Assembly (NCBI GenBank): GCA_016713135.1
Contig: JADJPR010000021.1
Coordinates: 1 to 14,950, forward strand
DNA length: 14,950 nt
Direction of reading: 5' to 3'
DNA from: Rhodanobacteraceae bacterium
GTDB lineage: Bacteria; Pseudomonadota; Gammaproteobacteria; Xanthomonadales; SZUA-5
The notes beneath the pieces were generated by a model. The model had not been told where the DNA came from. It made no database searches and saw only the letters and a list, made by a program, of their open reading frames with translations. Both the position numbers and the translations under genes were made by a program. The stretch's first letter is position 1. Each line of letters opens with the position of its first letter. Shown here piece after piece: positions 1-9,794 of the stretch.

Positions 1-778
1 TCGCGCGGTGCACGAAGTCGCCATCGGAGAGCGCGGCGTTGCCGAGCCACAGCGGGTGCGCCTCGTCGATCACGCCCTTACCCATCTGGGTGGTGAAGAA
101 CGGAATGCCGAGCTTGTCGACGAACTCGGTCAGCATCTTCGACGTGGTCTTGCGGTTGGCACCAGCGCCGACCATCAGCAGCGGGCGCTTGGCGTTGGTG
201 ATCGCCTCCACCGCGTAGACGATCGACTTTTCGTCCGCGACCGGCCGGCGCACATGGCTGGCCTTGAGCACCTGGACTTCCGTTTCCTCGTCGGCGATGT
301 CCTCCGGCAGCTCCAGATGGACGGCGCCGGGGCGCTCCTCATGGGCGCGGCGGAAGGCCTCGCGCACGCGCGCCGGAATGTTGTCCGAGGCGACGATCTG
401 GCGCGTGTACTTGGTCAGCGGTTTCATCATGTCGACGATGTCGACGATCTGGAAATGCCCCTGCTTGCTGGCCTTGACCGGCTTCTGGCCGGTGATCATG
501 AGCATCGGCATGGCGCCGAGCTGGGCATAGGCGGCCGGAGTCACGAAGTTGGTGGCGCCGGGGCCGAGCGTTGCCAGGCACACGCCGGCCTCGCCGGTGA
601 GGCGGCCCCAGGTCGCCGCCATGAAGCCGGCGCCCTGTTCGTGGCGCGTCAGGATCAGCTTGATGCTGCTGGTGCGCAGCGATTCCAGGAAGTCGAGGTT
701 CTCCTCTCCCGGAATGCCGAAGACGTACTTGACGCCCTCTGCTTCCAACGCTCGCACGAACAAATCCGAGGCTTTCAT
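1..778 (-). CDS. Acetolactate synthase-like ThDP enzyme, large subunit (3' end outside window)
   Basis: Thiamine-diphosphate-dependent enzyme of the acetolactate synthase large-subunit family, which condenses pyruvate (or pyruvate with 2-oxobutyrate) to acetohydroxy acids in the cytoplasm. About 259 N-terminal residues are visible, starting MKASDLFVRALEAEGVKYVF and continuing with GIPGEEN. The RHEQGAGFMA segment carries the expected catalytic glutamate, followed by LATLGPGATN and MLMITGQKP. The family is usually 540-600 residues, so the cofactor-binding C-terminal domain lies beyond the left edge. ATG at 778-776 is preceded by an AGGAGA ribosome site, and the frame is unbroken. It is divergent from the Sua5 gene. 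The visible half does not separate a biosynthetic IlvB from a catabolic AlsS or another ThDP decarboxylase, so no symbol is given. Confidence 0.9.
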   Translation of the reverse strand, partial: MKASDLFVRALEAEGVKYVFGIPGEENLDFLESLRTSSIKLILTRHEQGAGFMAATWGRLTGEAGVCLATLGPGATNFVTPAAYAQLGAMPMLMITGQKPVKASKQGHFQIVDIVDMMKPLTKYTRQIVASDNIPARVREAFRRAHEERPGAVHLELPEDIADEETEVQVLKASHVRRPVADEKSIVYAVEAITNAKRPLLMVGAGANRKTTSKMLTEFVDKLGIPFFTTQMGKGVIDEAHPLWLGNAALSDGDFVHRA

Positions 779-808
779 CCTGGGCGTCTCCTGGCGATGG
801 GTGGCCCG

Positions 809-838
809 ATTCTGGGCGCCGTTTGTGATCAAGGTCAA
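809..838 (-). promoter_or_regulatory. Candidate sigma70 promoter for the acetolactate-synthase-like gene
   Basis: Read on the minus strand there is a TTGACC -35-like hexamer (838-833) and a CAGAAT -10-like hexamer (814-809), 18 bp apart, about 30 bp upstream of the ATG at 778. The spacer starts TTGATCACAAA, which resembles one half of an FNR/CRP-type site, but no matching second half is present. This is consensus matching only. Confidence 0.35.
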
Positions 839-943
839 TGCGGATCGGAGTGATTTGTGTTGATGCGCGCGGAGGGCGCCCACGAGCATGGTTCCCGGCG
901 AAATTCTCTATGCTTGCCGCCCGTTCGTAGCGACCCCGCCGCC

Positions 944-1906
944 TTGCCGATTCCTGCTCCCATCACCGCTGCGGTCGAGGCCTTGCGTCGGGGCGAACTC
1001 GTGGGCATGCCGACCGAGACGGTCTACGGCCTGGCGGCGGATGCGCGCAATCCGGACGCCGTGCGCGGCATCTTCGCGGCCAAGGGACGTCCCGCGGATC
1101 ACCCGCTGATCGTGCATCTGGCCAGCGTGGACCAGGTGGGCGACTGGGCAGGCGAGGTGCCGCCAGCGGCGCGCGCGCTGGCAGAGGCGTTCTGGCCCGG
1201 CCCGCTGACGCTGGTGCTGCGCAAGTCGGCGCAGGTCGATCCGGTGATCACCGGTGGCCAGGACACGGTGGGCCTGCGGGTGCCGTCGCATCCGGTGGCG
1301 CAGGCGCTGCTGCGGGCTTTCGGCGGCGCCGTGGCCGCACCCTCCGCGAACCGCTTCGGCCGCATCAGCCCGACCACCGCCGAACACGTGCGCAACGAGT
1401 TCCCACAAGGCATCGCGCAGATCCTCGACGGCGGCCCGAGCGAGGTTGGCCTGGAATCCACCATCGTCGACCTGAGCGGGCCGCTGCCCCGGCTGTTGCG
1501 CCCGGGCAGCATTGCGGCCAGCGCCATCGAAGCCCTGATTGGTCCGCTGGCACGCCCCGGGGATGCTGAAGGCCCGCGCGCGAGCGGGCGACTCGCGGCG
1601 CACTACGCGCCCGGCAAGCCGCTCGAACTGGTGGCGCCATCCGAGGTGGCGCGCTGTCTCGGCGATGCGGGCGCCGACATCGCATGGCTGGTCAGCGGGC
1701 CCTTGCCGCAAGGCTGCAATGGTGAATCGCTTCCGCCCGACCCGGCCGGCTATGGCCGCGGGCTGTACGCCGCGCTGCGTCGCCTGGATGCGGGCCCGGC
1801 CGCGCGCATCGTGGTGGTGCTGCCGCCGGTGGGTGAGGACTGGGCGGCGGTGCACGATCGGCTGGGCCGCGCGGCAGCCGGCAGCGGCGGGGATCGTGCG
1901 CCCTAG
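944..1906 (+). CDS. L-threonylcarbamoyladenylate synthase, Sua5 type
   Basis: Makes L-threonylcarbamoyl-AMP from threonine, bicarbonate and ATP, the first step of the tRNA t6A37 modification. The YrdC domain is clear: MPTETVYGLAADA near the N-terminus, the KGRPADHPL active-site loop (K-x-R), FWPGPLTLVL, and PSANRFGRISPT. After it comes a linker containing GRLAAHYAPGKPLEL and a further ~100 residues, which is the Sua5 layout; the short TsaC form would end after the YrdC domain. The frame is intact. The start is uncertain. TTG 944 fits the usual family N-terminus (PIPAPITAAVEALRRGE), but the frame is open back to GTG 857 and ATG 863, with a GGAG before GTG 857. The extra 29 residues there look non-conserved, and a possible -10 (TATGCT, 909-914) falls inside them. 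Confidence 0.9.
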   Translation: MPIPAPITAAVEALRRGELVGMPTETVYGLAADARNPDAVRGIFAAKGRPADHPLIVHLASVDQVGDWAGEVPPAARALAEAFWPGPLTLVLRKSAQVDPVITGGQDTVGLRVPSHPVAQALLRAFGGAVAAPSANRFGRISPTTAEHVRNEFPQGIAQILDGGPSEVGLESTIVDLSGPLPRLLRPGSIAASAIEALIGPLARPGDAEGPRASGRLAAHYAPGKPLELVAPSEVARCLGDAGADIAWLVSGPLPQGCNGESLPPDPAGYGRGLYAALRRLDAGPAARIVVVLPPVGEDWAAVHDRLGRAAAGSGGDRAP

Positions 1907-1952
1907 GCCGTCCCATGCGCACCCGTTCACGTGCATGCCGACGCGCTGTTCC

Positions 1953-1958
1953 TATACT
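1953..1958 (+). promoter_or_regulatory. -10-like element upstream of the entericidin-like gene
   Basis: TATACT, five of six matches to TATAAT, lies 45 bp before the ATG at 2003 and just after the Sua5 stop at 1906. No convincing -35 hexamer stands 16-18 bp upstream. It suggests that the lipoprotein has its own promoter rather than depending on Sua5. Confidence 0.35.
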
Positions 1959-2002
1959 TCGCGCCGTTTCGAACCGCGAACCGACCCGAAGGAGAGCCGA
2001 CA

Positions 2003-2140
2003 ATGAACAAGCTGCGTCCGTGGATCTGGCTGCTGGCCGCGAGCCTGCTGCTGTCGCTGAGCGCCTGCAACACCGTGCAGGGCGTGGGCAAGGACCTCAA
2101 GAAGGCCGGCCAGAAGATCGAGGACACCGCGAAGAAGTGA
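2003..2140 (+). CDS. Entericidin-like small lipoprotein
   Basis: A 45-residue secreted lipoprotein. The basic start MNKLRP is followed by a hydrophobic stretch (residues 7-19) and a lipobox LSAC at residues 19-22, so Cys22 would be lipidated and the mature peptide is about 24 residues. The tail NTVQGVGKDLKKAGQKIED matches the entericidin A/B family pattern (CNTvxGxGxDixxxGxxIe). Family members are small envelope lipoproteins, linked in E. coli to a toxin/antidote pair and stress-induced lysis. Only one is present here, with no partner nearby. ATG 2003 has AAGGAG at 1989-1994, 8 bp upstream. The gene is convergent with the M50 gene, with stop codons 3 bp apart. Confidence 0.88.
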   Translation: MNKLRPWIWLLAASLLLSLSACNTVQGVGKDLKKAGQKIEDTAKK

Positions 2141-2143
2141 GCC

Positions 2144-2842
2144 TCAGGGCGGCGGCGCCGGATCGGCGCGCCGCCCGCCCAGGCTCCAGCGCACCGCGAT
2201 GACGCAAATCACCAGCGACACCACGAGCCAGATCCCGCCCCACAGCCAGGTGGTGCCGCCGATCTCCTCGGCCAACATGCGCGCGTCCGAGCGCAGGTGC
2301 GAGCGTTCGATGGTGTCGCTGAAGATGTCGCGTGGCACGTACAGCAGGCTCATCACGCCGATCAAGCGCAGCGAATAGTCGCTGGCGACCGGCGGTAGCC
2401 AGCGGGCGATGGCCAGCATCGCGGCGGCCATGCCGATGCCGTAGGCGAGCCCGAAGGCATTGCGCATGAAAAGCACGGTGGCGAGCGCCATGCACAGCGC
2501 CACGCTGGCGAGGATCGCGCGGTCATGCCGGCTGCGGCTGCTGGCGACCAGCAGCGCAGCGCCGATCACCAGCGAGCCGAGGTAGCCGGCGCTCAGGGTC
2601 AGGAAGCGGTTTCCGCCCGCGCTCAGCACCTCGCCGCCGCGGTCGACCGTGACTTGCATCGCCACGACCTTGCCGCCAGTCAGCAGAGTCATCGCCGCGT
2701 GTGCGGACTCGTGGAAGAACACCACGAGGATTTCCAGCGGCGCGGTCCAGGCCGAACCGCCGAAATACATGAGCACTGCGGCGACCAGGCTCAGGCCGGC
2801 AAGTGTCATCAGCGGATGCGGTTCGGGAGTGCCGACGGACAT
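2144..2842 (-). CDS. M50B-type membrane metallopeptidase
   Basis: A 232-residue integral membrane protein with about five hydrophobic segments. The zinc motif HESAH lies in VVFFHESAHAAMTLLTGG (residues ~42-59), fitting the HExxH motif embedded in a membrane helix. A later acidic site, YVPRDIFSDT (residues ~167-176), is in the position where the third metal ligand and second conserved motif of peptidase M50B proteins are found. There is no PDZ domain, so this is not RseP. Substrate unknown. The frame is intact. The ATG at 2842 has no clear Shine-Dalgarno sequence. A TAATCT -10-like element (minus strand, 2877-2872) is preceded by TGTAA context, which would leave a short leader of about 25 nt. 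Confidence 0.85.
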   Translation of the reverse strand: MSVGTPEPHPLMTLAGLSLVAAVLMYFGGSAWTAPLEILVVFFHESAHAAMTLLTGGKVVAMQVTVDRGGEVLSAGGNRFLTLSAGYLGSLVIGAALLVASSRSRHDRAILASVALCMALATVLFMRNAFGLAYGIGMAAAMLAIARWLPPVASDYSLRLIGVMSLLYVPRDIFSDTIERSHLRSDARMLAEEIGGTTWLWGGIWLVVSLVICVIAVRWSLGGRRADPAPPP

Positions 2843-2887
2843 CGGGGCGGCCTGCGCGTGGACGGATCGGTAGATTACAGGCTGCTC

Positions 2888-2925
2888 AAACGCGAAAGGC
2901 CGGCAGATGGCCGGCCTTCCGTTTC
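2888..2925 (-). terminator. Hairpin terminator after the beta-helix gene
   Basis: A perfect 9-bp stem (2896-2904 with 2910-2918, AAGGCCGGC/GCCGGCCTT) with a 5-nt loop, extended outward by A-rich and T-rich flanks (AAACG on one side, CGTTT on the other). It lies between the stop of the minus-strand beta-helix gene (2963) and the start of the M50 gene (2842), so it most likely ends the beta-helix transcript. The stem would form on either strand. Confidence 0.7.
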
Positions 2926-2962
2926 AGGCGTGTTGCGAGACTCGTCCAGCGCTTCCCCTGGC

Positions 2963-3788
2963 TCAGGGCGCCAGCGAGCGCGCCACCAGGGCTTCGCCGG
3001 GCAGGTTGTCGTGCTCGCGCACCAGGCGCAAATCGAGCCGACCGTTGCCGAGGTTCACCAGCGGCGCCTGCGGCGCACCGCCGGTATCGACATCGCCGGC
3101 CACGTTTTCGGCAATCACCACATCCTCGATGTCCGCCGTGCCGTAGTTCAGGACGGTGGACGCCAGCGCGACGCCTTCATAGCGGCGCGAGAGCTGGTTG
3201 CCCTGGAAAGTGGTCGAATTCAGCCAGAGCTTGCCCCAGTTGACGATGGTGCCGGCATCGCGCGAGGCGCCGGCCACCGTGTTGAAGCTGATCTCGCAAT
3301 GCGACAGGCGCATCTCGCCGTAGTTCTCGACGATGGCCGAGGCGCCGCGCGCGGTGCTGTCGACCAGCGCCACCCGGCGCAGTTCGGTGGTGCCGTGGTT
3401 GCGGATCGAGCCCATCGAACCTTCCGCGAGGATGACCTGCTCGAGTCGCAGATGACCCGTTTCGGCGACATGGAACAGGCGGAAATCGCTGTTGGAATAG
3501 CGCCGCAGTTCGGCGCCGTTGCCGCGGATCACGATCGGCGTGGTGATCTCCGGCAGCGCGGCCTTCTGGTTCTCGGCGTACACCTTGCCCAGTGAGTACA
3601 GCCCACGCTCCAGGGTGATGATGTCTGCTTCGGGTGTCTGATTGGCGGCGTTGATCGCGGCGACCAAGCCATCGGTCGATTCTGACCGGGAAGATGGTCG
3701 TCGATTGCGCCGAGGTCGACACGAGCAGACCGGTGAGGGTGGCGGTGAGCAGGGTGGGGCGCCCCGCCGCGCGCCGATTCAGCGTCAT
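2963..3788 (-). CDS. Exported right-handed beta-helix-like protein (one frame break)
   Basis: The N-terminus MTLNRRAAGRPTLLTATL continues TGLLVSTSAQS and is a Sec signal peptide. After a frame break near 3678-3690, the mature part reads DGLVAAINAANQTPEADIIT, the opening typical of CSLREA/polymorphic-outer-membrane-type beta-helix proteins (usually SLRxAIxAANxxPGaDtI). Short repeating strands follow, such as GHLRLEQVIL, GTTELRRVAL, GEMRLSHCEIS, GKLWLNSTTF and GTADIEDVVI, each a ~23-25-residue coil step with N/G turns. ATG 3788 is backed by AGGAGA a few bases upstream. At about 275 residues it is short for the family and has no visible C-terminal anchor domain. Probably periplasmic or surface located; function unknown. 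A hairpin terminator follows it. Confidence 0.72.
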
Positions 3789-5046
3789 GCGGTTCTCCTG
3801 GCACGAGATGTGGCGGATGAATGCATCATGAACCACAAGGTTTAGTGCGATCCATCAGCGGGCGCCGAAATGTGACTGGAAATCGCGGCAAAGGCGCGAA
3901 AAATCAGACGAACGGCCAGATCCGCGAGAGCCTGACCCTACGGCCAGGTATGGGTCTGAATGGGAGTCGCGGCGATTGATCGCATATATCGAACGGGGTG
4001 ATTCGAAATCGTCAACATTCGTGCGCGTCGCGCCTTGGCAGGCTCACCCGTGATGCGAGCAGCGCCCCGGCCAGAGATCGCCGCGGCGCCAAGAAAGCTC
4101 GCACGGCCATCGCCGAGTTCCCACAGGGCGCCCGCCAGCGAATGGCCGAGTACGCCGCCGAGGCCTGAGCTGAACCCGTACAGCAAGCCCTGACCATGCA
4201 CGCCGGTCCGCCCGGGAAAGAACTGGCTGATCGCCTGCATGCTGGTGCTGTGGAAAGCGGCGAAAGTGAAGGCATGCCCGAGCTGCGCCAGGCCGATCGC
4301 CAGCGGGTAGTGCGGCAGCATCGCGGTGACCACCCAGCGCAGGCTGCCGATGGCGAAACAAACGACCATCAGCCGCCGCGGGATCGACTCTGGCGCCTGC
4401 AGGCGCGGGATCACCAGGAACATGCCGATCTCGGCGATCACGCCGATCGACCACATCAGTCCCACCGCCTGCGGCGCGTAGCCGTGCCGGTCCAGGTGCA
4501 GCGACAGGAACACATAGAAGGCACCGTGGCTCAACTGCATCGCCAGGGCAGTGGCCAGGAAGATCCAGAGCGGACGCTCGCGCCAGCGCGGCAGCACATC
4601 GGTGCGGAAGCCGCCGCCGGACTCCTTTGCCAGCGTCGGCGCGTCGTCGTTGATCCACGCGGCCGCCACCAGCAGCGCGAACACCGGCAGCAGGGTGGCG
4701 ACCAGCCAGCCGTAGCCGAGGATCTGCAGCAGCCAGCCGAAGCCCAGGTTGGCCAGCACGAAGCCCACGGATCCCCACACCCGGATGCGCCCGTAGGCCG
4801 ATTTGCGCTCGCCCAGTCGCGCGAGCGTGAGCGCCTCGAACTGCGGCATGATCGCGTTGTAGACGCTGGCATAGGCCAGCATCACCAGCACCACGCCAGC
4901 AAAACCGAGCGGCAGCAGGAACAGCGCGAAGCAGGCCAGCGTAGCCAGCGCGCCTGCACGCAGCCACAGGATCGGACGGGCCGCGCGCGCCGTGGCCGAT
5001 CCCCACAACGACGGCGCCAGCACGCGCGAGCCATACCACAGGCTCA

Positions 5047-6121
<1,075 letters not shown>

Positions 6122-6285
6122 GGCGAGTCTCGCAGGCAGAAGGATGGCCGCGGAGCAGCGCGGCTGGCGCATGCCCCTGCGGTGTGGCCGATGTTCCGGT
6201 CTTCGCGCGCTTTGCAGGCGCAGGACGGCAGACTACGCATCGCCGGGTACCCGCCTGGCGCCCGAATCGACCTTGGATCGGATCC

Positions 6286-7613
6286 ATGCCTCATTCCAGA
6301 CCCTCCGGCCTGCGCGCCAAGCTCGGTGTCGCATTCATCCTGCAGGCGGCCGCCATCTCCTGCGGTACCGTGCTCGGCGTCTACGCCGCCGCGGCGGTGC
6401 TCGAAGACGTGCTGATCAAGCGCGCGCTGCGCGAGGAGACTGCGCACTACGTCCAGTTGCTCGAACGCAATCCGGTGCACCCGACACCGGATACCCACAA
6501 CATGAAGGGCTACATGCAGCGGCCTGGCGACACCGACGAGGTGATTCCGGACAACCTGCGTGGCCTCGGCCCCGGATTTCACGTCCTGCGGCAGGGCGGC
6601 AGCCGGGCGCTGGTGTTCGTGTCCGATGCCAAGCCGGGCCGGCTGTTCCTGGTGATCGACCAGGCGCACATCGCGCCAGCTCGCGCTGTTTTCGGCCTGA
6701 TTCCGCTGACCCTGGTGCTGCTGTTCATCTACCTCGCCACCTGGCTTACCTACCGCCTGTCGCGGCGCGCCATTTCACCGGTAATCTGGCTCGCCAGCGA
6801 AGTGCGCGGCTGGGACCCGAAGAATCCGGACTTCAGCACCCTGGCCCCTGAGCGCATGCCACCGGAGATCGAGGGCGAGACCCAGGCCCTCGCGGAGGCC
6901 ATCTATGGTTTCGGCAAGCGCATCGGCGAGTTCGTCGAGCGCGAGCGCATCTTCACCCGCGACGCCAGCCACGAGCTGCGCACGCCGCTGACGGTGATCA
7001 AGATGGCCAGCGAGGTGCTCATCAGCGACGGCCAACTGACGACTACGGCATGCGCAACGCACAGCGGATCGCCGCCGCCGCCGCGCGCGACATGGAGTCG
7101 CTGATCGAGGCCCCTGCTGATGGCGCGCGAGGCCGAGAACGCTCTGCCGGCGGACGATTTTGCCGTCAACTCGGTGGTGCACGACGAGATCGAGCGCGCC
7201 GAGGCGCTGGTCGGCGACAAGCCGATCAAGCTGGAGCTGGTCGAGCGTGCGCAGTTCTGCCTGCACGCGCCCTCCAAGGTGGTCGCGGTGCTGATCGGCA
7301 ACCTGATCCGCAATGCGGTGGCCCACACCGACCAGGGCCACGTCCGGGTCACGGTGGAACTCGGCATGGTGACGGTCGAGGACACCGGCGTCGGCATGTC
7401 GGAGGAGGACCTCAGCAGATCTTCCAGCCCTTCTTCCGCGCCAAGCACGGGCGCCGCGGCGGCCACGGCGTAGGCCTGACCATCGTCAAGCGCCTGTCCG
7501 ATCGTTTCCAGTGGCCCATCGAGTTCGAGAGCGAGCCGGGCAAGGGAACCACCGTGCGCGTGCGCTTCCCCAATTGCGCCCAGGTCAAGTGCGCCACCGA
7601 TCCGCGCGCCTGA
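6286..7613 (+). CDS. Sensor histidine kinase, orphan (three frame breaks)
   Basis: Two-component membrane sensor kinase of ~440 residues. TM1 covers residues ~14-37, followed by a periplasmic domain of ~100 residues and TM2 at ~135-160 (GLIPLTLVLLFIYLATWL). A linker leads into a HisKA domain with H-box FTRDASHELRTPLTVIKMAS (phosphorylatable His229). The HATPase domain has an N-box (GNLIRNAVAHT), a G1 box (VEDTGVGMSEED) and a G2 box (GGHGVGLTIVKRL). Breaks: one C missing at 7040 (restores LTDYGMRN), an extra C in 7111-7114 (restores IEALLMAREAE), one C missing at 7413 (restores DLQQIFQPFFRAKHG). No response regulator gene is present on either side: DUF808 is divergent upstream and the downstream ABC gene is convergent. 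The stimulus is unknown. All catalytic boxes survive once the three indels are corrected. Confidence 0.88.
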
Positions 7614-7665
7614 GGCGGGAGCGCACCCGAATTGGCGGGAAAAGGACTGAACAGAGAGACGTCTT

Positions 7666-7848
7666 ACCGCAAAGGACGCAAAGGGCGCAATGGAGAGCCA
7701 CGGTCGCCGTACGGCCTGCGTTGAGATCGATGGCGACCAGGCAATCACACTGGTTGCAATGACCAGCGTCAGCGCAGGACGCCCAGAACACCTGACCGGC
7801 TTCTCTTTGCGCCCTTGCATTCCCCTTTGCGCCCTTTGCGTCAAACGC
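7666..7848. repeat. GACGCAAAGG-type inverted-repeat element, copy 1
   Basis: Left arm 7668-7690 consists of two to three tandem CGCAAAGG(A/G) units. The 16 bases at 7675-7690 (GACGCAAAGGGCGCAA) are exactly reverse-complementary to 7827-7842. The right arm also carries a degenerate outer unit (CTTTGCGCCCTTGCATTC, 7805-7822). About 136 bp with no visible gene separate the exact arms. The whole 7614-7880 gap between the convergent kinase and ABC genes is occupied mainly by this element. It shares its unit and right-arm order with copy 2 at 13937-14033. Confidence 0.8.
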
Positions 7849-7880
7849 TCTTTTGGTCCGTCCGGGCAACGGCCCGAACC

Positions 7881-9630
7881 TCAAACGAGCTGCAAGCGCG
7901 CCAGTTCCGCGTACAGGCCGCCCTGGGCGAGCAGTTCCTCGTGGCTGCCCTGAGCGACGATGCGACCCGCGTCGAGCACGACGATGCGGTCGGCCTTCTT
8001 TACCGTGGCCAGGCGGTGCGCGATCACCAGCGAGGTGCGACCGGCCATCAGGTGTTCCAGCGCGTGCTGCACGGCGCGCTCGCTCTGCGCGTCGAGCGCG
8101 CTGGTGGCCTCGTCGAGCAGCAGGATCGAGGCGTCGCGCAGCAGCGCGCGGGCGATCACCACACGCTGCTGCTGGCCGCCCGAGAGGCGCACGCCGCGCT
8201 CGCCAAGATACGTGTCCAGCCCTGCGGCAGCGCGCGACAGGAAGTCCCAGGCCTCGGCCGCGCGGGCGGCGGCTTCCACTTCCTCGCGGCTGGCTTCGGG
8301 CCGGCCGTAGCGGATGTTCTCCAGCGCGCTGGTGCCGAAGATCACCGGATCCTGCGGCACCAGGGCGAACAGGCGGCGCAGGTCAGCGACGCGTAGTTCG
8401 CGCAGGTCCACGCCGTCCACCCGGATGCAGCCCTGGTCGGGATCGTGGAAGCGCAGCAGCAACTGGAACAGGTGCTCTTGCCGGCACCGGACGGTCCGAC
8501 CAGGGCAACGGTCTCGCCGGCACGGATTTCGAGGTCGATGCCACTCAGCGCCGGCGTGTCCGGGCGCGAGGGATAGCGGAAGCCGACTCCGTCGAAGCGG
8601 ATCGATTCCCGGATCGCAGTCGGCGCCGCGTCCGGAGTAGCGGGATCGGCGATCTTTGGCGTCATCTGCAGCAGTTCGGCGAGCCGGCCCATGGCGCCGG
8701 ATGCGCGCTGCACATCGCCCCAGACCTCGCTGACCGCACCCACCGAGCCGGCTGCCATCACCGCATAGAGCACGAACTGGCCAAGTTCGCCGCCCGACAG
8801 CGTGCCCGCCAGTACCTGCTTGGCGCCGATCCACAGCACCACCGTGACCGCGCCGAACACCAGCACGATCACCGCCGCCGTCAGGCTGGCGCGCATCGAA
8901 TGCGGCGCTTGGCCGTGGCCAGGGTGCGCCGCACCGCATCGCCGAAGCGCGTCGACTCGCGCGCCTCGGCCACATTCGCCTGCACGGTGTGGATCGCATT
9001 GAAGGTTTCGCCGGCAATCGCCGACGAATCGGCGATGCGGTCCTGGCTCTCGCGCGAGAGTTTTTCCACGCGACGACCGAAAATCAGGATCGGCGCCACC
9101 ACCAGCGGGATGCCGAGCACGATCAGCAGCGACAGCCGCGGGCTGGTCACCACCAGCATGATCATCGATCCGGTCAGCGTGACCAGGCTGCGCAGCGCCA
9201 CCGACGCGCTGGAGCCCACCACGGTCTGGATCAACTCGGTATCCGCGGTCAGCCGGCTGAGCAACTCGCCGGTGCGCGTGGTCTCGTAGAAGGACTGCTC
9301 GAGCCTGAGCAGGTGGTCGTAGACCGCGCGGCGCAGGTCCGCCATGACCTGCTCGCCCAGCCGGGTGACGAAGTAAAAGCGTGCCGCGGTGCCGATCGCC
9401 AGCACCAACGCCACCCCGAGCAGGGCAAGGAAATAGCGGTCTACATAGGCCGCATTCGCCTTGGAGAAACCATGGTCGATCATCTGCCCGATCGCGCTCG
9501 GCAGGGACAGCGAGGCCACCGATGCCACCAGCAGGAAGCCCAGGGCGCCTGCGATCGGGCCGCGATAGGGGGCGCAGGAAGGGGCGCGAGCGCCGCCAAT
9601 GGCTTGATCGATCGGGACTTTTTCGGACAC
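7881..9630 (-). CDS. ABC exporter, fused permease-ATPase, MsbA-like (two or more frame breaks)
   Basis: A half-transporter of about 583 residues with an N-terminal six-helix membrane domain and a C-terminal ATPase domain (subfamily B; lipid/drug exporters). ATPase motifs: Walker A GPSGAGKST, Q-loop LVPQDPVIFG, signature LSGGQQQR, Walker B ILLLDEATSALD, H-loop VIAHRLAT. Membrane-domain landmarks: LPSAIGQMIDHGFS, ARFYFVTRLGEQVMADLR, FYETTRTGELLSRLTADTEL. Breaks: one base missing near 8896-8899 (between AKRRIR and MRASLTAAV), and a plus-strand GG at 8471-8472 that should be GGG (restores GKSTLFQLLLRFHDP). The segment around 9575-9600 (GARAPSCAPYRG) may hide two compensating indels, since homologues read like PFLRPYRG. 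GTG at 9630 is the start used. It lies 164 bp downstream of the oxygenase on the same strand. Substrate not inferable. Confidence 0.88.
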
Positions 9631-9794
9631 GGATTGGGCGACGTTTGGCGCGCGGCGCCGGGGAACCGCTGTTCATGGGGGGCGGAACCGACCGACGAGG
9701 TGGCCAGGTGCGCCCGCGGAGCGGCGGTCGGATGGGCCATCGGATTGCCCCTGGCGGCCGCAGAACCTGACTCGCAACGCGTCCGGAGGATTCC

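Noticed and set aside
8..853. 281-codon plus-strand frame at the left edge
   Set aside because: It is the antisense shadow of the acetolactate-synthase-like gene, whose minus-strand reading has conserved ThDP-enzyme motifs and a good ribosome site.
2525..3595. Long plus-strand frame across the M50 and beta-helix genes
   Set aside because: It crosses the terminator hairpin and is antisense to two recognisable genes; no domain is recognisable.
7853..9289. 478-codon plus-strand frame rich in Arg
   Set aside because: Antisense to the ABC exporter, whose Walker A, signature and Walker B motifs are unmistakable on the minus strand.
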